Below, piece after piece: positions 1-10,737 of a DNA stretch of 64,000 bases. The notes beneath the pieces were generated by a model. It searched no databases. It saw only the letters and a program-made list of their open reading frames with translations, and had not been told where the DNA came from. The translations under genes were made by a program, and so were the position numbers. How positions within the stretch are numbered: position 1 is the stretch's first letter; each line of letters starts with the position of its first letter. The stretch comes from Tenrec ecaudatus (taxonomy: Eukaryota > Chordata > Mammalia > Afrosoricida > Tenrecidae): positions 6,204,758 through 6,268,757 of the forward strand of contig NC_134536.1 in assembly GCF_050624435.1 (NCBI RefSeq), written 5' to 3'.

Positions 1-404
1 TTCTTAATACCCCCTCTTCAGTTAAACTTCGTGGTTATTACAGCCGAAAGTGTGCACCTCAAGACTTCAGTTTTCTCCAGGTCTCCCACCTTGAGCAATG
101 CTGAACTTGTTCTTTGCTTGTGGTTTTCTAAGCTTCAGGCTTCGTACTTTGCACATTATATTAAAATAATTTACTTTGTTTTCTCAAGCAACCCCTTACT
201 ATGGACTGTTTAGCGCTCCTTCATGATTCTTCCATTCATGAGCAAGTTTCACGGACCCCTATGGTGGGGTTCCCCCAAACAAAAAACTAGAAAAAAGCTC
301 CGCTGGGTGGAACTTTTGTCGTTCTCACTTTTCGTCTAGACGAGCGTTCAGCAATGCTCACAACTAGTGCACCTAGTAGCGTGGCCAGGGAAGCTTCTCC
401 CCAG

Positions 405-890
405 TCACAGTGAATTTTTTCATAAAAGTAATTTTGCTTGAACTTCATTTTTTTGTGTTGGCTGGTTTAAGAGAACAGCGTGTTGCTGTGAAATTTTGTT
501 TCCTGCTTGGGAAAAATGGTGCAGAAACTGCCGTGATGTTGAACACAGCTTATAAAGACAGCACTACGGGAAAAACTCAAGTGTATGAGTGTTTTTTTCA
601 GTTCAAAAAAAGATGAAATGTCAATTGATGACAAACCTCATTCTGGACGTCCATCAACTTCCTGAACAAACAGAAATGTGGACAAAATCCGTGCACTTGT
701 GCTCCTCAACTTACAACAGACCATTGAAGAGATGGGGAAGTTATTCGGAGTATGTTGGAACTCAGCTCAGCTACTTTTAACAGAAGGTTTGCAGATGAGA
801 AGGGTCACTGCAGACTTTGTGTCTCAAGTTCTAAATGACCAGGAAGAAGAGCATGGACCGGAAACCCAATGTACGCTACCTCTATACTGA
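405..890 (+). pseudogene. Mariner-type transposase remnant (N-terminal part)
   Basis: Decayed Tc1/mariner transposase. The reading starts near 460 with EQRVAVKFCFLLGKN, then an MLNTAYKDSTTGKTQVYE stretch, which is the N-terminal helix-turn-helix typical of mariner transposases. Near 630 there is a shifted frame with a 'DDKPHSGRPSTS'-like linker, and near 690-830 the second HTH region (IRALVL, QMRRVTADFV). The frame changes at least twice. Only about 130 of the usual roughly 345 residues are present, and the catalytic D,D34D region is missing because the match stops where an L1-like fragment begins. It cannot be functional. Mariner elements are known in tenrec and other mammals; assignment to a subfamily needs a search. 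Confidence 0.8.
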
Positions 891-894
891 ACAT

Positions 895-1345
895 TTAAAT
901 ATATGTACATAGACCTATATTCCTATCGGCATATATCAATATATTTACATATGCCCATGCCCAAACTTATACCTCCATAATCGTTACATGTTAATATATT
1001 TGCATATGCATATGCTCATATTTATACCTCTATAATTATCTTTTGCCTCCTTGTTCTTTTCTCTATTTCCTTTTACTTCCCTCTTGTCCCATTATCAAGT
1101 TCGACCATCATTTGACTCTCAGTAATTCCTCTCAGTTACACTGCATTTGATCACCCTCCACCAAGCATTCTTTGCCCTTTTCACTGTCGATTTTAGATCT
1201 CTTGTTGTTCTCTTGTTCTTGGGTTTGATGGCTACACCCTCCCTTTCCCCCACCTCCTCCTCTCCCCTGTTCCCCTGGAACTGTTGGCCCCATTGTTTTC
1301 TCCTTAGGATTATTTATACTGCCTATCTTATATAGGTAGACATGA
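895..1345 (-). mobile_element. L1-like 3' UTR fragment (internal part)
   Basis: Matches the middle of the long L1-like repeat seen more completely at 43.2-45.2 kb: an AT-rich 'atatttacatatg' block, then 'tttcctctatttcc' and a pyrimidine-rich 'cccccacctcctcctc' block, then 'gaactgttggccccattg'. It lacks the 3' end, so it is a detached fragment. It abuts the mariner remnant. Strand is given as that of the presumed LINE transcript. Confidence 0.6.
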
Positions 1346-1747
1346 TAAAAAAAAGGGGGGAGGAGGGTGTGCGGAGTGGTCTGCAAATAGTTCCAGGCCT
1401 GCATCTTCATTACATGTGTTATCAGCTTCAGGCTGCAGACTTTGGGGAAAAAAATGGTATCTTCATTTTTGGGATTAGTGTTTGGTATTTGAATTTAAAT
1501 AAGGTGTAGGTGTATGGGTGTTTTCCTGTCACTGACTATGTTGTACTTAAGATAGATGTTAAACTGTCCATTTTGAGTATGGGTGTCATTAAATTTCTCT
1601 TCAGTTTTGTTGTCCTTTGCATAATAGACCATATGTTTGGTGATTTCAAAGTGGCCAATACCCAGTCTAGTCTACTTCAGCTCACTAATGAGTGGCTAGG
1701 GTATTGGTTTTCATGTATTCCCTTGCATTTGTTATGATTTTCAACTT

Positions 1748-2300
1748 TAAAAAAATCATTTTATTAAGGGCTCATACAACTCTTATCACAATCCATACAA
1801 ACATCAATGGTGTAAAGCACATTGGTATGTTCATTGCACTCATCATTCTCAAATCATTTGCTCTCCACCTAAGCCCCTGGCATCAGCAATTCATTTCCCT
1901 CTCCCCCCCCCCGCTCCCTACTACCTCATGAACCCTTGATAATTTATAAATTATTATTTTGTCATATCTTGCCCTGTCCAACGTCTCCCTTCACCCACTT
2001 TTCTGTTGTCCTTCCCCCAGGGAGGAGGTCACATGTAGATCCTTGTAATCAGGTCCCCCTTTCCAACCCACCCTCCCTCTATGCTCCCAGTATCGCCACT
2101 CACACCACAAATCTTGGAGGGATGATCTGCCTTGGATTCCCTGTGTTTCCAGTTCCTATCTGTACCAGTGTACATCCTCTGGTCTAGCCAGACTTGCAAG
2201 ATAGAATTGGGATCATGATAGTGGGGGAGGAGGAAGCATTTAAGAACTAGAGGAAAGTTGTATTTTTCATCGTTGCTACATTGCACCATGTCTGGCTCAG
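1748..2300 (-). mobile_element. L1-like 3' end, 5'-truncated
   Basis: Begins with the characteristic 3' terminus, read here as 'ttttattaagggctcata', and runs through 'tttgctctccacctaagccc', 'tcatgaacccttgataattt' and 'ggaggaggtcacatgtagat' to the 'ttcatcgttgctacattgca' segment. All family copies share this terminus and differ in how far they extend, the pattern of target-primed reverse transcription with 5' truncation. I see no clear target duplication. Confidence 0.75.
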
Positions 2301-3436
2301 CTGGGTTGCTACCAAGGCCCACTACTGGCTCCAAGTGGTCCCAGCTCTGGCAGAGACAGTGGCGGGGCCAAGGTCAAGCCCCAGCTGGATTCCACTGAGG
2401 TACACCAAAAGCCCCCAGCCCCTCAAAACCTGGTGGGTCTGTGCCTATTTATCTTTATGATGTTCCTCCTGCATTCCGGCAGCGTTAAATTTCCCTCTAA
2501 GCAACTCTCCTTGGCTGAATTCTGCGGAGTCCCTCTGGTATATGTCACTCCATCACCATCTTCCCAGAAGTCCCTCTGATTTGCAACTTTTGTAGATTAA
2601 TATTTTATACACTCCTTGTTTAGATCTTAGTGGATGTGTACATCCATTTCTTCTCATTTTGTGCCATGCCGCATCAGGAAATGAGCTTCCTGAAGCTTTC
2701 AACCACCCCATCATTAAGGTTGACCCTACTTTGAGGAGGTAGCTCTGCCCCAGTCATAGTTTGAGGGGTCTTCCAATCTGAGGAACTTCTCTCTGCCACT
2801 CTCACAAGGTTCTGCTTCTGTCTGTGGTTTTCAAATGCTCCGTATTTTAGAAGTGGACTGCCGGTTCTTCCCTCTTTGCTTTGATCTGGAAGCTCTACTG
2901 AAACCTGTCCACCCCTGGGGAGCCTACTTATCTTTGGAATGCCAGTGGAATAATTGTCAGCATCAAAGAAACATGCGAGCCACAAAAATATAAGGAATTT
3001 GTTATAATTCTTTCATAGTGTTAACTATGACTGTGTAATATTCATCCAGGATTATAATGCACAAATCACCATTTTAATGGAAGTTTTACGTGGATCCAGA
3101 TACGGATTTTTGAAGGTAGACCATTAAACGGTATTTCTCATTAAAATTATATTTCAGATAACACTAACATAATAGACTATTTCAGAAGTAGAAATAGGCT
3201 ATTACCTGAAAAGTCTGTCCTGAGAACTGGCCTCTTTCTTTGTAGGAGAAAAGACGAGGCTATCGAATTCTGTGACTGTTACAACCTAGACAACCCAGGG
3301 AGCAGACCTACCTTTTAACCATGATGTCGCTAGAAGGCAAAGACTTACTCAACAACACATACCTGTAATACAATACAAATAGGGTGTTTTTGCTGTTCAC
3401 CTGACCTTCCTTTAAACTAGGCCTGGCATGTTTGGA
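2301..3436. other. Unassigned intergenic sequence
   Basis: No convincing gene. The part around 2690-2990 has even base composition and may be an old interspersed repeat that I cannot name. The minus-strand open frame over it (103 codons) has no recognisable domain. Confidence 0.4.
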
Positions 3437-3635
3437 GGAGTCCTGGTAGCAGAGTGGATACCAGTTTGGAAATGAATCACCAAGTCAGCAGTTCGAAACC
3501 ACCAGCCGCTCCATATAAAGACCCAGTGTTCTACTTCCATAAAGAGTTACAGACTCAGAAACCCACAGGGCAGTTCTACCCTGTGTGTAGGTGACTGTGA
3601 GTTAGAATCAGCTCAGTGGCAATGAGTTTGGTGTG
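3437..3635 (+). mobile_element. AfroSINE copy, near full length
   Basis: The clearest plus-strand copy near the start of the window. The head is tRNA-like, with an A-box-like stretch near 3445 and a B-box at 'cagttcgaaaccacc', as expected for RNA polymerase III transcription. A body with 'aaagagttacag' and 'cagggcagttctaccctgt' follows, then the tail 'gactgtgagttagaatcagc' ending in 'gtggcaatgagtttgg'. Confidence 0.85.
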
Positions 3636-4403
3636 TTCTTAGCAATCACTTTCATATACCCATATACAGCGCAGGCAGTTTTCCGTGTCTTAAAATTTAA
3701 TGGGCTTTGTAACAGATTTAAATAAACGGATACCAATTTTTTACTTATTTTTGAATGTCTACAGCAGGAGGATCTCTTGTGGTGGTGGGTTATTCCAAGA
3801 TAATCAAGTATAATTAGTTATGAGGTAGCTTTCTCTTAATAATGTCTTAGTCTGAGAAACCTAGCTCATTTGACCATTGTTCCTTGTTCTTGTTCGTAAG
3901 ACCAGAAGTGCCCAAATGGTCTCAGCACTTCAGGAAGCAGCAGCTGGCTGCCGCCGCTGTTGATGCTCAGGAGAGTGGAGTGGTGTTATCACTGCCCCCG
4001 TGGAACCGGGAATCTCATGGGAACTGTTTCACCTGCAAGGTGATTCTGTTCGCTAGAAGTCACCTTGGATTTTAGCAAACTGCCTCAGTTTCCTTACTGG
4101 AAGGCTTTAAGAAGCAAACATTTGTTTTCTTAGGGTTCCAGAGGTGAGAAATCCACATTTTGGGTGTGGCAATGGGAGGCAATCTGTCCTTTTTGTTTGG
4201 AAGCCTCAGGAGTTGTTTGATGCTTCTTGGTGTCTGTGTTCATCTGAATGGTCCCTGCTCTCAACCATGTCTGTGTCTTACTATGACTCAGATGATCAGG
4301 TTTGGGATGACCCCAAAAACACGTGAAAAGAAAACCCCATTTCTAGATATAATATATATTTCTAGATACAATATGATACATTGATAAATAAATGGGTTGA
4401 CTT
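3636..4403. other. Unassigned intergenic sequence
   Basis: No repeat or exon recognised. Short open frames near 3.88-4.38 kb have no domain and no splice context. Confidence 0.4.
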
Positions 4404-5134
4404 TCAACCCTTACTTTTTTTTTTTTTTTGAGTTAGTTAAAGTTTATTGGGCCAACCTGGCCGATAAACACGTGGGGTTCATTGAAGGGCCGAGAGATGA
4501 ATGGCTTGGTGAGTCTCGCCTTTCTAGTTCTCGGGCGTCTTGCTTTCTGATGGTCGGACCAGGGTGCAGCTGCCTTAGCCAGTTCCTCTTTCAGCTTGCA
4601 AGGCTCACTTCCTGCAAGACAACCCTAAGAAGAAGCCATATGGACCTACCCCAACACAGCCCTGGGTGCTGGAGCAGCCGTGTTAGGACCCCTGCCAGTG
4701 CGGAGATGCTTATACATTTTGGGAGATGGAGGAGGACTTTGTGGATTGGTGTTGGACATATGGGCTAATGTTGGATTTGTGGGCTTGGGCAGTACTGGGT
4801 TGGGGTGATTTCTTTTTTTTTTTTTTAAATTTTAACAATTTATTGGGGCTCATACAATTCTTTTCACAGTTCATATATATACATACATCAATTGTATAAA
4901 GCACATCTGTACAGTCTTTGCCCTAATCATTTTTCTCTCTTTTCTTCTTTTACATTTTATTAGGGACTCATACAACTCTTACCACAATCCATACATATAC
5001 ATACATCAATTGTATAAAGCACATCCATACATTCCCTGCCCCAATCATTCTCAAGGCATTTGCTCTCCACCTAAGCCCCTTGCATCAGGTCCTCTTTTTT
5101 TTCCCCTCCTCCCTCCCCCTCAACCCTTACTTTT
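4404..5134 (-). mobile_element. Composite retroposon with 15-bp target duplication
   Basis: The block 4419-5119 is bounded by the direct repeat tcaacccttactttt at 4404-4418 and 5120-5134. Read on the minus strand it contains an L1-like 3' end (5119 to 4936), an A-rich linker, a second L1-like 3' end (4935 to about 4808), an A-run, an antisense MaLR-like LTR piece (4807 to 4430), and a final poly(A), which is the T-run at 4415-4429. One flanking duplication around all parts implies a single insertion of a chimeric transcript. Confidence 0.7.
4430..4807 (+). mobile_element. MaLR-like LTR fragment inside the composite retroposon
   Basis: Starts 'gttagttaaagtttattggg' then 'ccaacctgg', and ends in 'attggtgttggacatatggg'-type repeats of 'ttgga.ttatgg', both also found in the LTR at 34.48-34.96 kb. 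The 3' third of the LTR is absent. It is in antisense orientation relative to the retroposon that carries it. Confidence 0.5.
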
Positions 5135-5251
5135 AAGGGGTGGATACAATTCCATATGGAACAGGAACCACACACCTATCTTATCTCATCTCTTATTAAA
5201 ACCCAAGTACAAGATCCTTAATGGAATACTCTTTTTGCAGCATTCATTTAC

Positions 5252-5432
5252 CCAAGTAACTCACTACCATTGAGTCAATAGGACAGGGTATAACTGTCCC
5301 TGTGATTTTCCAAAGCTATAACTCTTTACAGGAGTAGAAAGTCCAGTCTTTCTCCATGGAGCAGTTGGTGGCTTTGAACTACCAGCCTTGCAGATCACAG
5401 GCCAATACATAAGCACTATGCCACCAGGGCTA
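5252..5432 (-). mobile_element. AfroSINE copy
   Basis: Antisense copy reading 'ccattgagtcaataggacag' (tail), 'aaagctataactctttacag' (body) and 'ctatgccaccagggct' (head). Near full length. Confidence 0.75.
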
Positions 5433-5599
5433 CAAGTGAGAACAGACATTATTTGTTTCACCGAATATCATCCTCAGGTTCTCGCTTCCTAGACAGTAAT
5501 TACAATATAAATAGCTCTCAAGTTTAAATTGAGATCATTTTCCTAGCAAGAGTACATAAACCTTATTAAAAAGTCAAACCAATAAATCCAATATACATG

Positions 5600-5735
5600 G
5601 TCCTACTTGCACACAAAGTACTGTGCTGATTTCTACTCTGTACAGAGCACTGAACTGAGTGCTGTAGATAATGAGGATGAATGATAGGATATAGTACCAA
5701 CCCTTAAGGAATTTAAAATCTACAGAACTATTACC
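5600..5735 (+). repeat. Ancient L2-type fragment
   Basis: Contains 'gagcactgaactgagtgctg' followed by 'gatgaatgataggatatagt' and 'cccttaaggaatttaaaatc', the pattern of the old mammalian L2 3' region. Highly diverged. Confidence 0.45.
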
Positions 5736-6287
5736 TAGCATAATACAATGAAATAAGGAAAATATAATAAGGTTATTAAGAAGAGAAAGATGAGCAGTGC
5801 CATAAGATTGATACTAACCGCTGTCCGTAAGGTCTACTGTTCATCCCTCAGCGTGCCCCACTGTTGTGGCCTGAGTTTTGCTGCGGTGCTGGAAGCATTG
5901 ATGCTGATGTTTCAAGTGCTAGCAGGGCCACTCACAGTAGACAGGGTTCAGTGGCTTTTCCAAAATTAAAACAGACCAGACTTAAAGAGCCAGCAGGCAA
6001 TTAAAAGGAAAAAGATACATGGTGAAGGATGCATCAAAAGAACCTGGAAGAAATACAGAGTCACTGTACCAACCAATCAGTGTACAGGAGGGGTGGCCTC
6101 TAAGCAGTCTCAAGTTCTATCCAACACAGTGTCTCAGCAGAGTTTAAACGATGTTTTCGGCAGAGCATCTCGTACTCAACTAGATGATGAGTTTCTCAAA
6201 TGCAGATGAGTTGCTTCTCTGCCTCCCTCATCCAGTCGAGAACTAGGTAATCATTAAATACTCCTCCACTCATTTAAATATTTAAAA

Positions 6288-6484
6288 TTACAACCATCAA
6301 GACTATTCCAACTCATAGCAGCCCTGTAGGACAGACTAGAATTGTCCTTGTGGGTCTGAGTCTGCAGCTCTGTACAGGAATAGATGGCCTTGCTTTCTTC
6401 AGAGGATCAGATGGTAATTTTGAACCCTTGACCTTGTGGTTTGAGGCCCAATAGATATAGCACATTCAGCCAACAGGGCTCCTA
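6288..6484 (-). mobile_element. AfroSINE copy
   Basis: Antisense: tail 'ttccaactcatagcagccct', body 'gtctgcagctctgtacagga', head ending 'cagccaacagggctcc'. Diverged in the tRNA-like part. Confidence 0.75.
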
Positions 6485-7019
6485 GCCCACCTATTGATAG
6501 TTAAATCAATAGTAATTTGTAGGCTAAGTGGTTGTGTATGCTTTTCTGGTTCTATGCAATTGCAAGAACTTGGCCCAGTAAGAATGTTGAGCTTTATACC
6601 ATGCAAGGTGAGTGCCCTGGTTCGCAAAAAGGGAAAGTCCTTAGCATCCTGTTGTCAGTATTCAGAACCCCTGTGGTAGGAGGCGGATACTCAGCATGTG
6701 GTATCTTCTGATGCCAAAGAAGAGACCAGTCAGTGGGATGAGATCTGTGGATTACTTTGGAATGTATTGTAGATGATTTCCATGCACAGATGGAAACTAA
6801 CTAAACTAACTCTTCCCTTAAAAGTACAGGTATTTATTAAACTTTGCATTTTACACGCAAACGTGCACGCACATGTGCACACACGCACACACACACACTG
6901 ATTTAATGAGTTAAATAGAACTTATTGAAGAGATTTATCATGCCTTGATGTGTATATTCTGTTCCATGAGTTGGCTTCTGATAAGTGATGGAAGTAAATG
7001 ACGTGTAGCAGGAAATCAT
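6485..7019. other. Unassigned sequence with short (CA)n tract
   Basis: Mostly unique-looking. An impure CA/CG dinucleotide tract lies at about 6855-6899. No gene seen. Confidence 0.4.
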
Positions 7020-7207
7020 GGAGCCCTGGTGTTACTGTCCAGTGAGCATTGAACTGCCAACTGCTAGGTCAGCCATTCAGACCTTCCTTCCAGCCACTCC
7101 TTGGGAGAGAGATAAGACTATCTTTCTTCAGAAAGGTTTACAAAGCCTTGGGAACCCTCTAGAATAGGGTTGCTATGAGTTAGAATCAACTAGATGGCAG
7201 TGAGTTA
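7020..7207 (+). mobile_element. AfroSINE copy
   Basis: Head 'ggagccctggtgttactgtc', tail 'gggttgctatgagttagaat' and 'tggcagtgagtt'. The middle is rearranged relative to other copies. Confidence 0.75.
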
Positions 7208-7605
7208 GCAGGAAATCAGACAGGAAAATCGGAGGGGTCAACATGAAACTAGATATTAAGAGAGGAAGTGCTTAGGAGCGATCATTATACAAGATAAGGT
7301 GATGCTAGTCCAGAGACCACTCACACCTAGCATCCATTCCCAACAAGCATCAGAAGCAATGCACGTTGGCAAGCAGAAGGAAAAGTCGGACCGCCCTCAT
7401 GCTGCCTTGGACCAAGTCATCCAACCAGGGTTGTTGAAAGGTCCTGAACTTTCTGAAATACATTTAATTCCACTCCTTTATAATCTCTTTCATCACCACT
7501 GAATAACAAACACAATCCATATGGGAAAATATCATCTGAAAGAATATAGACCAGTGGGGATGCCTTTTGCATTTCTTTTGTATTACATTCCCTAAGCTTT
7601 TATTA

Positions 7606-7680
7606 GGGAGTCCAGGGGGCACAATGGCTCAAGGGCTCAGCTGTCAACCAGGAGGTTCTGATTTGATGTGATGCAGACTT
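7606..7680 (+). mobile_element. Possible AfroSINE head fragment
   Basis: 'gggagtccagggggcacaat' followed by 'ggctc...gtcaaccaggaggttc' resembles the SINE head, but the match fades after about 75 bp. Confidence 0.35.
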
Positions 7681-7849
7681 GATTCAGTGGGAGTGTTGCC
7701 CTGTGCCAAGTTGCAGTCCGTGTGGCGATAGCTGCCATCCTTAGTCTGACATAGCAAAACTCCATGCCCCGTGCAAGGATGGAAATCTCTAAGCACGATT
7801 CAGTTTAACCAAGGGTCTCAATGAAGACGAATGTTTGGGATTCATTGGA

Positions 7850-8930
7850 CTCTTCCTCGTTCCCCTCCCCCCTCAGGCCCTTTTTATTTTATCGCAGAGA
7901 AATCCGATCATTTCAAAGTCGATGCTTCCAGGCTCATCCATTTTGTAGTTAGTTCATACAAGCTTCGAAACTTCTTACTGAAATCTCTTTCATAATGCTT
8001 TACGCTTTTAGTTGGCCACCCTTAATTGATTTTGTTCCCCCCTGCGCCCCTTTCAAGCTTGATGCATGCTTTGCTAGGCTCAAGGCTCACGGACCCATGG
8101 CTCCTGCTCCTGACTTTGGGAATAGCTCCTTAAGATCCAATGGAGGCAAGTGCTCCCAGGAATCGAAGATACAGTGAATGCTTTGGTCCTTGGAGACGAC
8201 TCGGTTCTGTTCATTTCTGCTTGATCAACTTTACCATGAACGCTCGGAGAGCCCCTCCATCACACTGCGATAATTTACTTGGTGCTTTTCCAGCTGAAAT
8301 TCAATATTCATTCTCCCTATCCTCCTGGTAATTAAGTCCTGCTGTTTAAAGAGAATTCTGTTCCCCATCCCAAATGCTCCGAAGTGAAGAGGCTGGGCCT
8401 GATGCACTGCTCTGGTCTGAGCAGAGCCCCACTGGCGCGCCCTTGGCTTTTACTTCATCATTAAGTTAGTTTTCACTTGATCGGTTTTGCGTAATTAAAA
8501 TAGCACAATGCAAAATTGAAAAGAAAGTTAGCAGACTTTTGATATTTACGAACTGGGTACATGAAGAAGACTGTGTTGAAAGATTGGTAGACAGTGCCGG
8601 AAGGTAAATAAATGCCGATTGGCTCATCTCGCCGAGGGAGAATGCTCCAGTGAAAACAAATGTGTCAGTCATCCCACTAATGATGCGCTGACGTGTGGAT
8701 GCAGGGCATCGAAGCTGACGCACACCACCCGAAAGGCAGAATTGACTTCCTGTCCTACACCTGACACCTTTCTTTCAGAGACACATTCCTATATGCACAC
8801 CAGAGGGAGAATCTGGCACTGAAAGAAAGGAATAGGCCTCTTGGCATTGCCATTGCATTTTTAAGATGATAAAAAAAATCATTGTCCTGTTTTAAAAGAG
8901 AAAAGTGCTGGTGGAACCGTGAAATACACA
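7850..8930. other. Repeat-poor stretch, candidate conserved noncoding DNA
   Basis: No SINE, LINE or LTR recognised over about 1 kb, unusual for this window. The part 8260-8560 has TAAT-rich motifs (ataatttactt, gtaattaagtcc, catcattaagttagtt, gcgtaattaaaa) of the sort bound by homeodomain proteins. No splice-bounded open frame. Function is inferred only. Confidence 0.35.
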
Positions 8931-8934
8931 TCGG

Positions 8935-9108
8935 GTTGCCAACCATGAATTCCATCCTAAACCACCAGACATTCCGTGGGAGAAGGACAAGGCTGTCGAC
9001 TACTCCTTTAAAGACGCACAGTCTCAGAAATCCGCAGGGGCAGTTCTACCCTGTCCTATGGGGTCGCTATGAGATGGAAGGAATTTGATATCAATGTGTT
9101 TTTTGTTT
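8935..9108 (+). mobile_element. AfroSINE copy, 5'-truncated
   Basis: 'gggagaaggacaaggctgtc', 'aaagacgcacagtctcagaa', 'ggggcagttctaccctgtcc' and 'ggggtcgctatgagatgga', then a T-rich tail. The tRNA-like head is mostly gone. Confidence 0.75.
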
Positions 9109-9974
9109 GTGTTCGTGGTTTTTGAGTTCTGAGGAAAAATAAAATACGTTTCTTTGATTAAGGTATAGCTCTGGTGGGTAAACAAAAGTTACCTCTTATA
9201 TTGCATACTACTGAAATGTTTTGGATTGCTCAGAATGTAACAGTAGTGAGGGAGCAAATGAATAGTGGCCAAGATAGTTTTTAAAAGCAAAAGATCAAAG
9301 TGCCTCTCAACTTTTGTTGTCGTCAGCTGCCGTGAAGAGGTCTAGAGGCTCACCTCATGGACCAGGGAACAAATACTGGTCCCTGGAAGAAAGCTTTGTA
9401 ACCATGGGCCCTGATCACTACTGGCCACTTGGTCTCAGGGACCTTCACTAAGAAGATCGGGGCATATCTGAATAGAAGGGAGGGAAGAACTGAACCCCCA
9501 ACAAACCCTCTGCCATCGAAAGGGTTAGCAGAGATTGGTGTGGGCAGCAGCAGCCTGGCAGACTGTCACATGCATGTCATTGAGAACATGGGGACTCATT
9601 TGTGCCAGGAAGGATGAAGGAATTTTAGAGAACTGAGCAGACACAGCTAGGATGAGCTTGGGAAACTGGGAGCCCATCAGCTTGGACACAAAACAGCACT
9701 TCAGATGGGTGTCCGGATTGGGAAATAACTGTTCATTGGTGTGGGTCAGCTGCTGTGGGTTGGCGCGAGGAAGAGAATTTCCATTTAAGGAACCACTGTG
9801 GCCTTCAGAGTCCCTGGCAGGCTCACCCTCGACAAATTCCCTTTGCTATTGTAAACCCCAGTATATTAACCTAAGGAGACCTAAAACATCATGACTATCT
9901 GATTTTGGTCTAAAGTGTTCCTTTAAAGAACTCTTACTTGAAATCAATGTGAACGATTTATCATGTAACTCGTA
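9109..9974. other. Unassigned intergenic sequence
   Basis: No gene. About 9315-9345 ('gttgtcgtcagctgccgtga') looks like a short antisense RTE or SINE tail; the rest is not recognised. Confidence 0.35.
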
Positions 9975-9979
9975 ACTCA

Positions 9980-10090
9980 GAGTCAGGCAGATAATTTAAG
10001 CACTTGGCCATTGCGCAAAGGGCTGGTGGCTTGAATTCACTCTGAGATGCCTTACAGGCAAGAGCTGGGGTTTCATTGCCTGAAGACCCT
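9980..10090 (+). mobile_element. AfroSINE-related copy, second subtype, partial
   Basis: 'aagcacttggccattg', 'ggcttgaattcactctgaga' and 'tgccttacaggcaagagctg' match the second SINE subtype of this window, whose body carries 'gatgccttg.aa.aaagcct' in place of the usual 'gggagaaagatgagg'. Confidence 0.55.
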
Positions 10091-10196
10091 ATGGAGATCC
10101 TTTCCACTCTGACATCCAATGCATCTCTGCAAGAGGCAGAATTGATTGGATAGTAGCTGGAATTTTTTTTGGTGTTTTGTTTTAAATAAGAAATGT

Positions 10197-10419
10197 GGAG
10201 CCCCTAAGGAGAATCTACTTACACAGTGAAGTTTAGATGTTGGGTTGTTAACTCCCAAGCCAATGGTTCAAACCTACCAACCTCTCTGCAGGAGCAGGAT
10301 GAGATGATCTTCTCTCTTAAAGACTGATAATCTCAGAAACCCTTTGGGGGGGGCGGTGTGTGTTCTGCTCTATCTTACAGGGTGGTATTGAGTCCAAATC
10401 AACCACCTGGCAGTGGGCT
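10197..10419 (+). mobile_element. AfroSINE copy, first of three in a row
   Basis: 'ggagcccctaagga', 'tgggttgttaactcccaagc', 'aatggttcaaacctacca', 'aaagactgataatctcagaa' and tail 'attgagtccaaatcaacc'. A G-run at about 10347-10354 is local noise. Confidence 0.7.
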
Positions 10420-10423
10420 GGAG

Positions 10424-10608
10424 TCCTAAGGAGCCCCGGTGAGGCATAGTGCAGTCTTGGCTAACCAGAAGGACAGATTCCAATCTACTTGCTAGCCAAG
10501 GGAGAAAGTTGGCAGTGGACAGCTTCCATAAGGAGAATAACCTTGGCCACCCTTCACGGGCTGACAGGGTGGCTGTGAGTCAAAATCAACCCGATGCCAT
10601 TGGGGTGA
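10424..10608 (+). mobile_element. AfroSINE copy, second of three in a row
   Basis: 'cctaaggagccccggtgagg', 'cttggctaaccagaagg' and tail 'gggtggctgtgagtcaaaat' with 'gatgccattgggg'. The tail of the previous copy runs straight into this head. Confidence 0.7.
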
Positions 10609-10732
10609 TGGAATCCCTGGGTGGGGTAAACAGTACATGTGCACAGCTGCTCACTCAAAGGTTACAGGTTTGAGTCCACCTACAGATGCCTTGCAACAAA
10701 GCCTAGCAGTGATCTTCTCCTTTTCATGAACT
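10609..10732 (+). mobile_element. AfroSINE second subtype, third of three in a row
   Basis: 'ggaatccctgggtggggtaa', 'ctcactcaaaggttacaggt' and 'ttgagtccacctacagatgc'. It is cut at its 3' side by the start of an L1-like element. Confidence 0.6.
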
Positions 10733-10737
10733 AGCTA

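Noticed and set aside
3437..3500. tRNA gene
   Set aside because: A- and B-box-like sequences belong to the SINE head; no cloverleaf or acceptor stem can be drawn.
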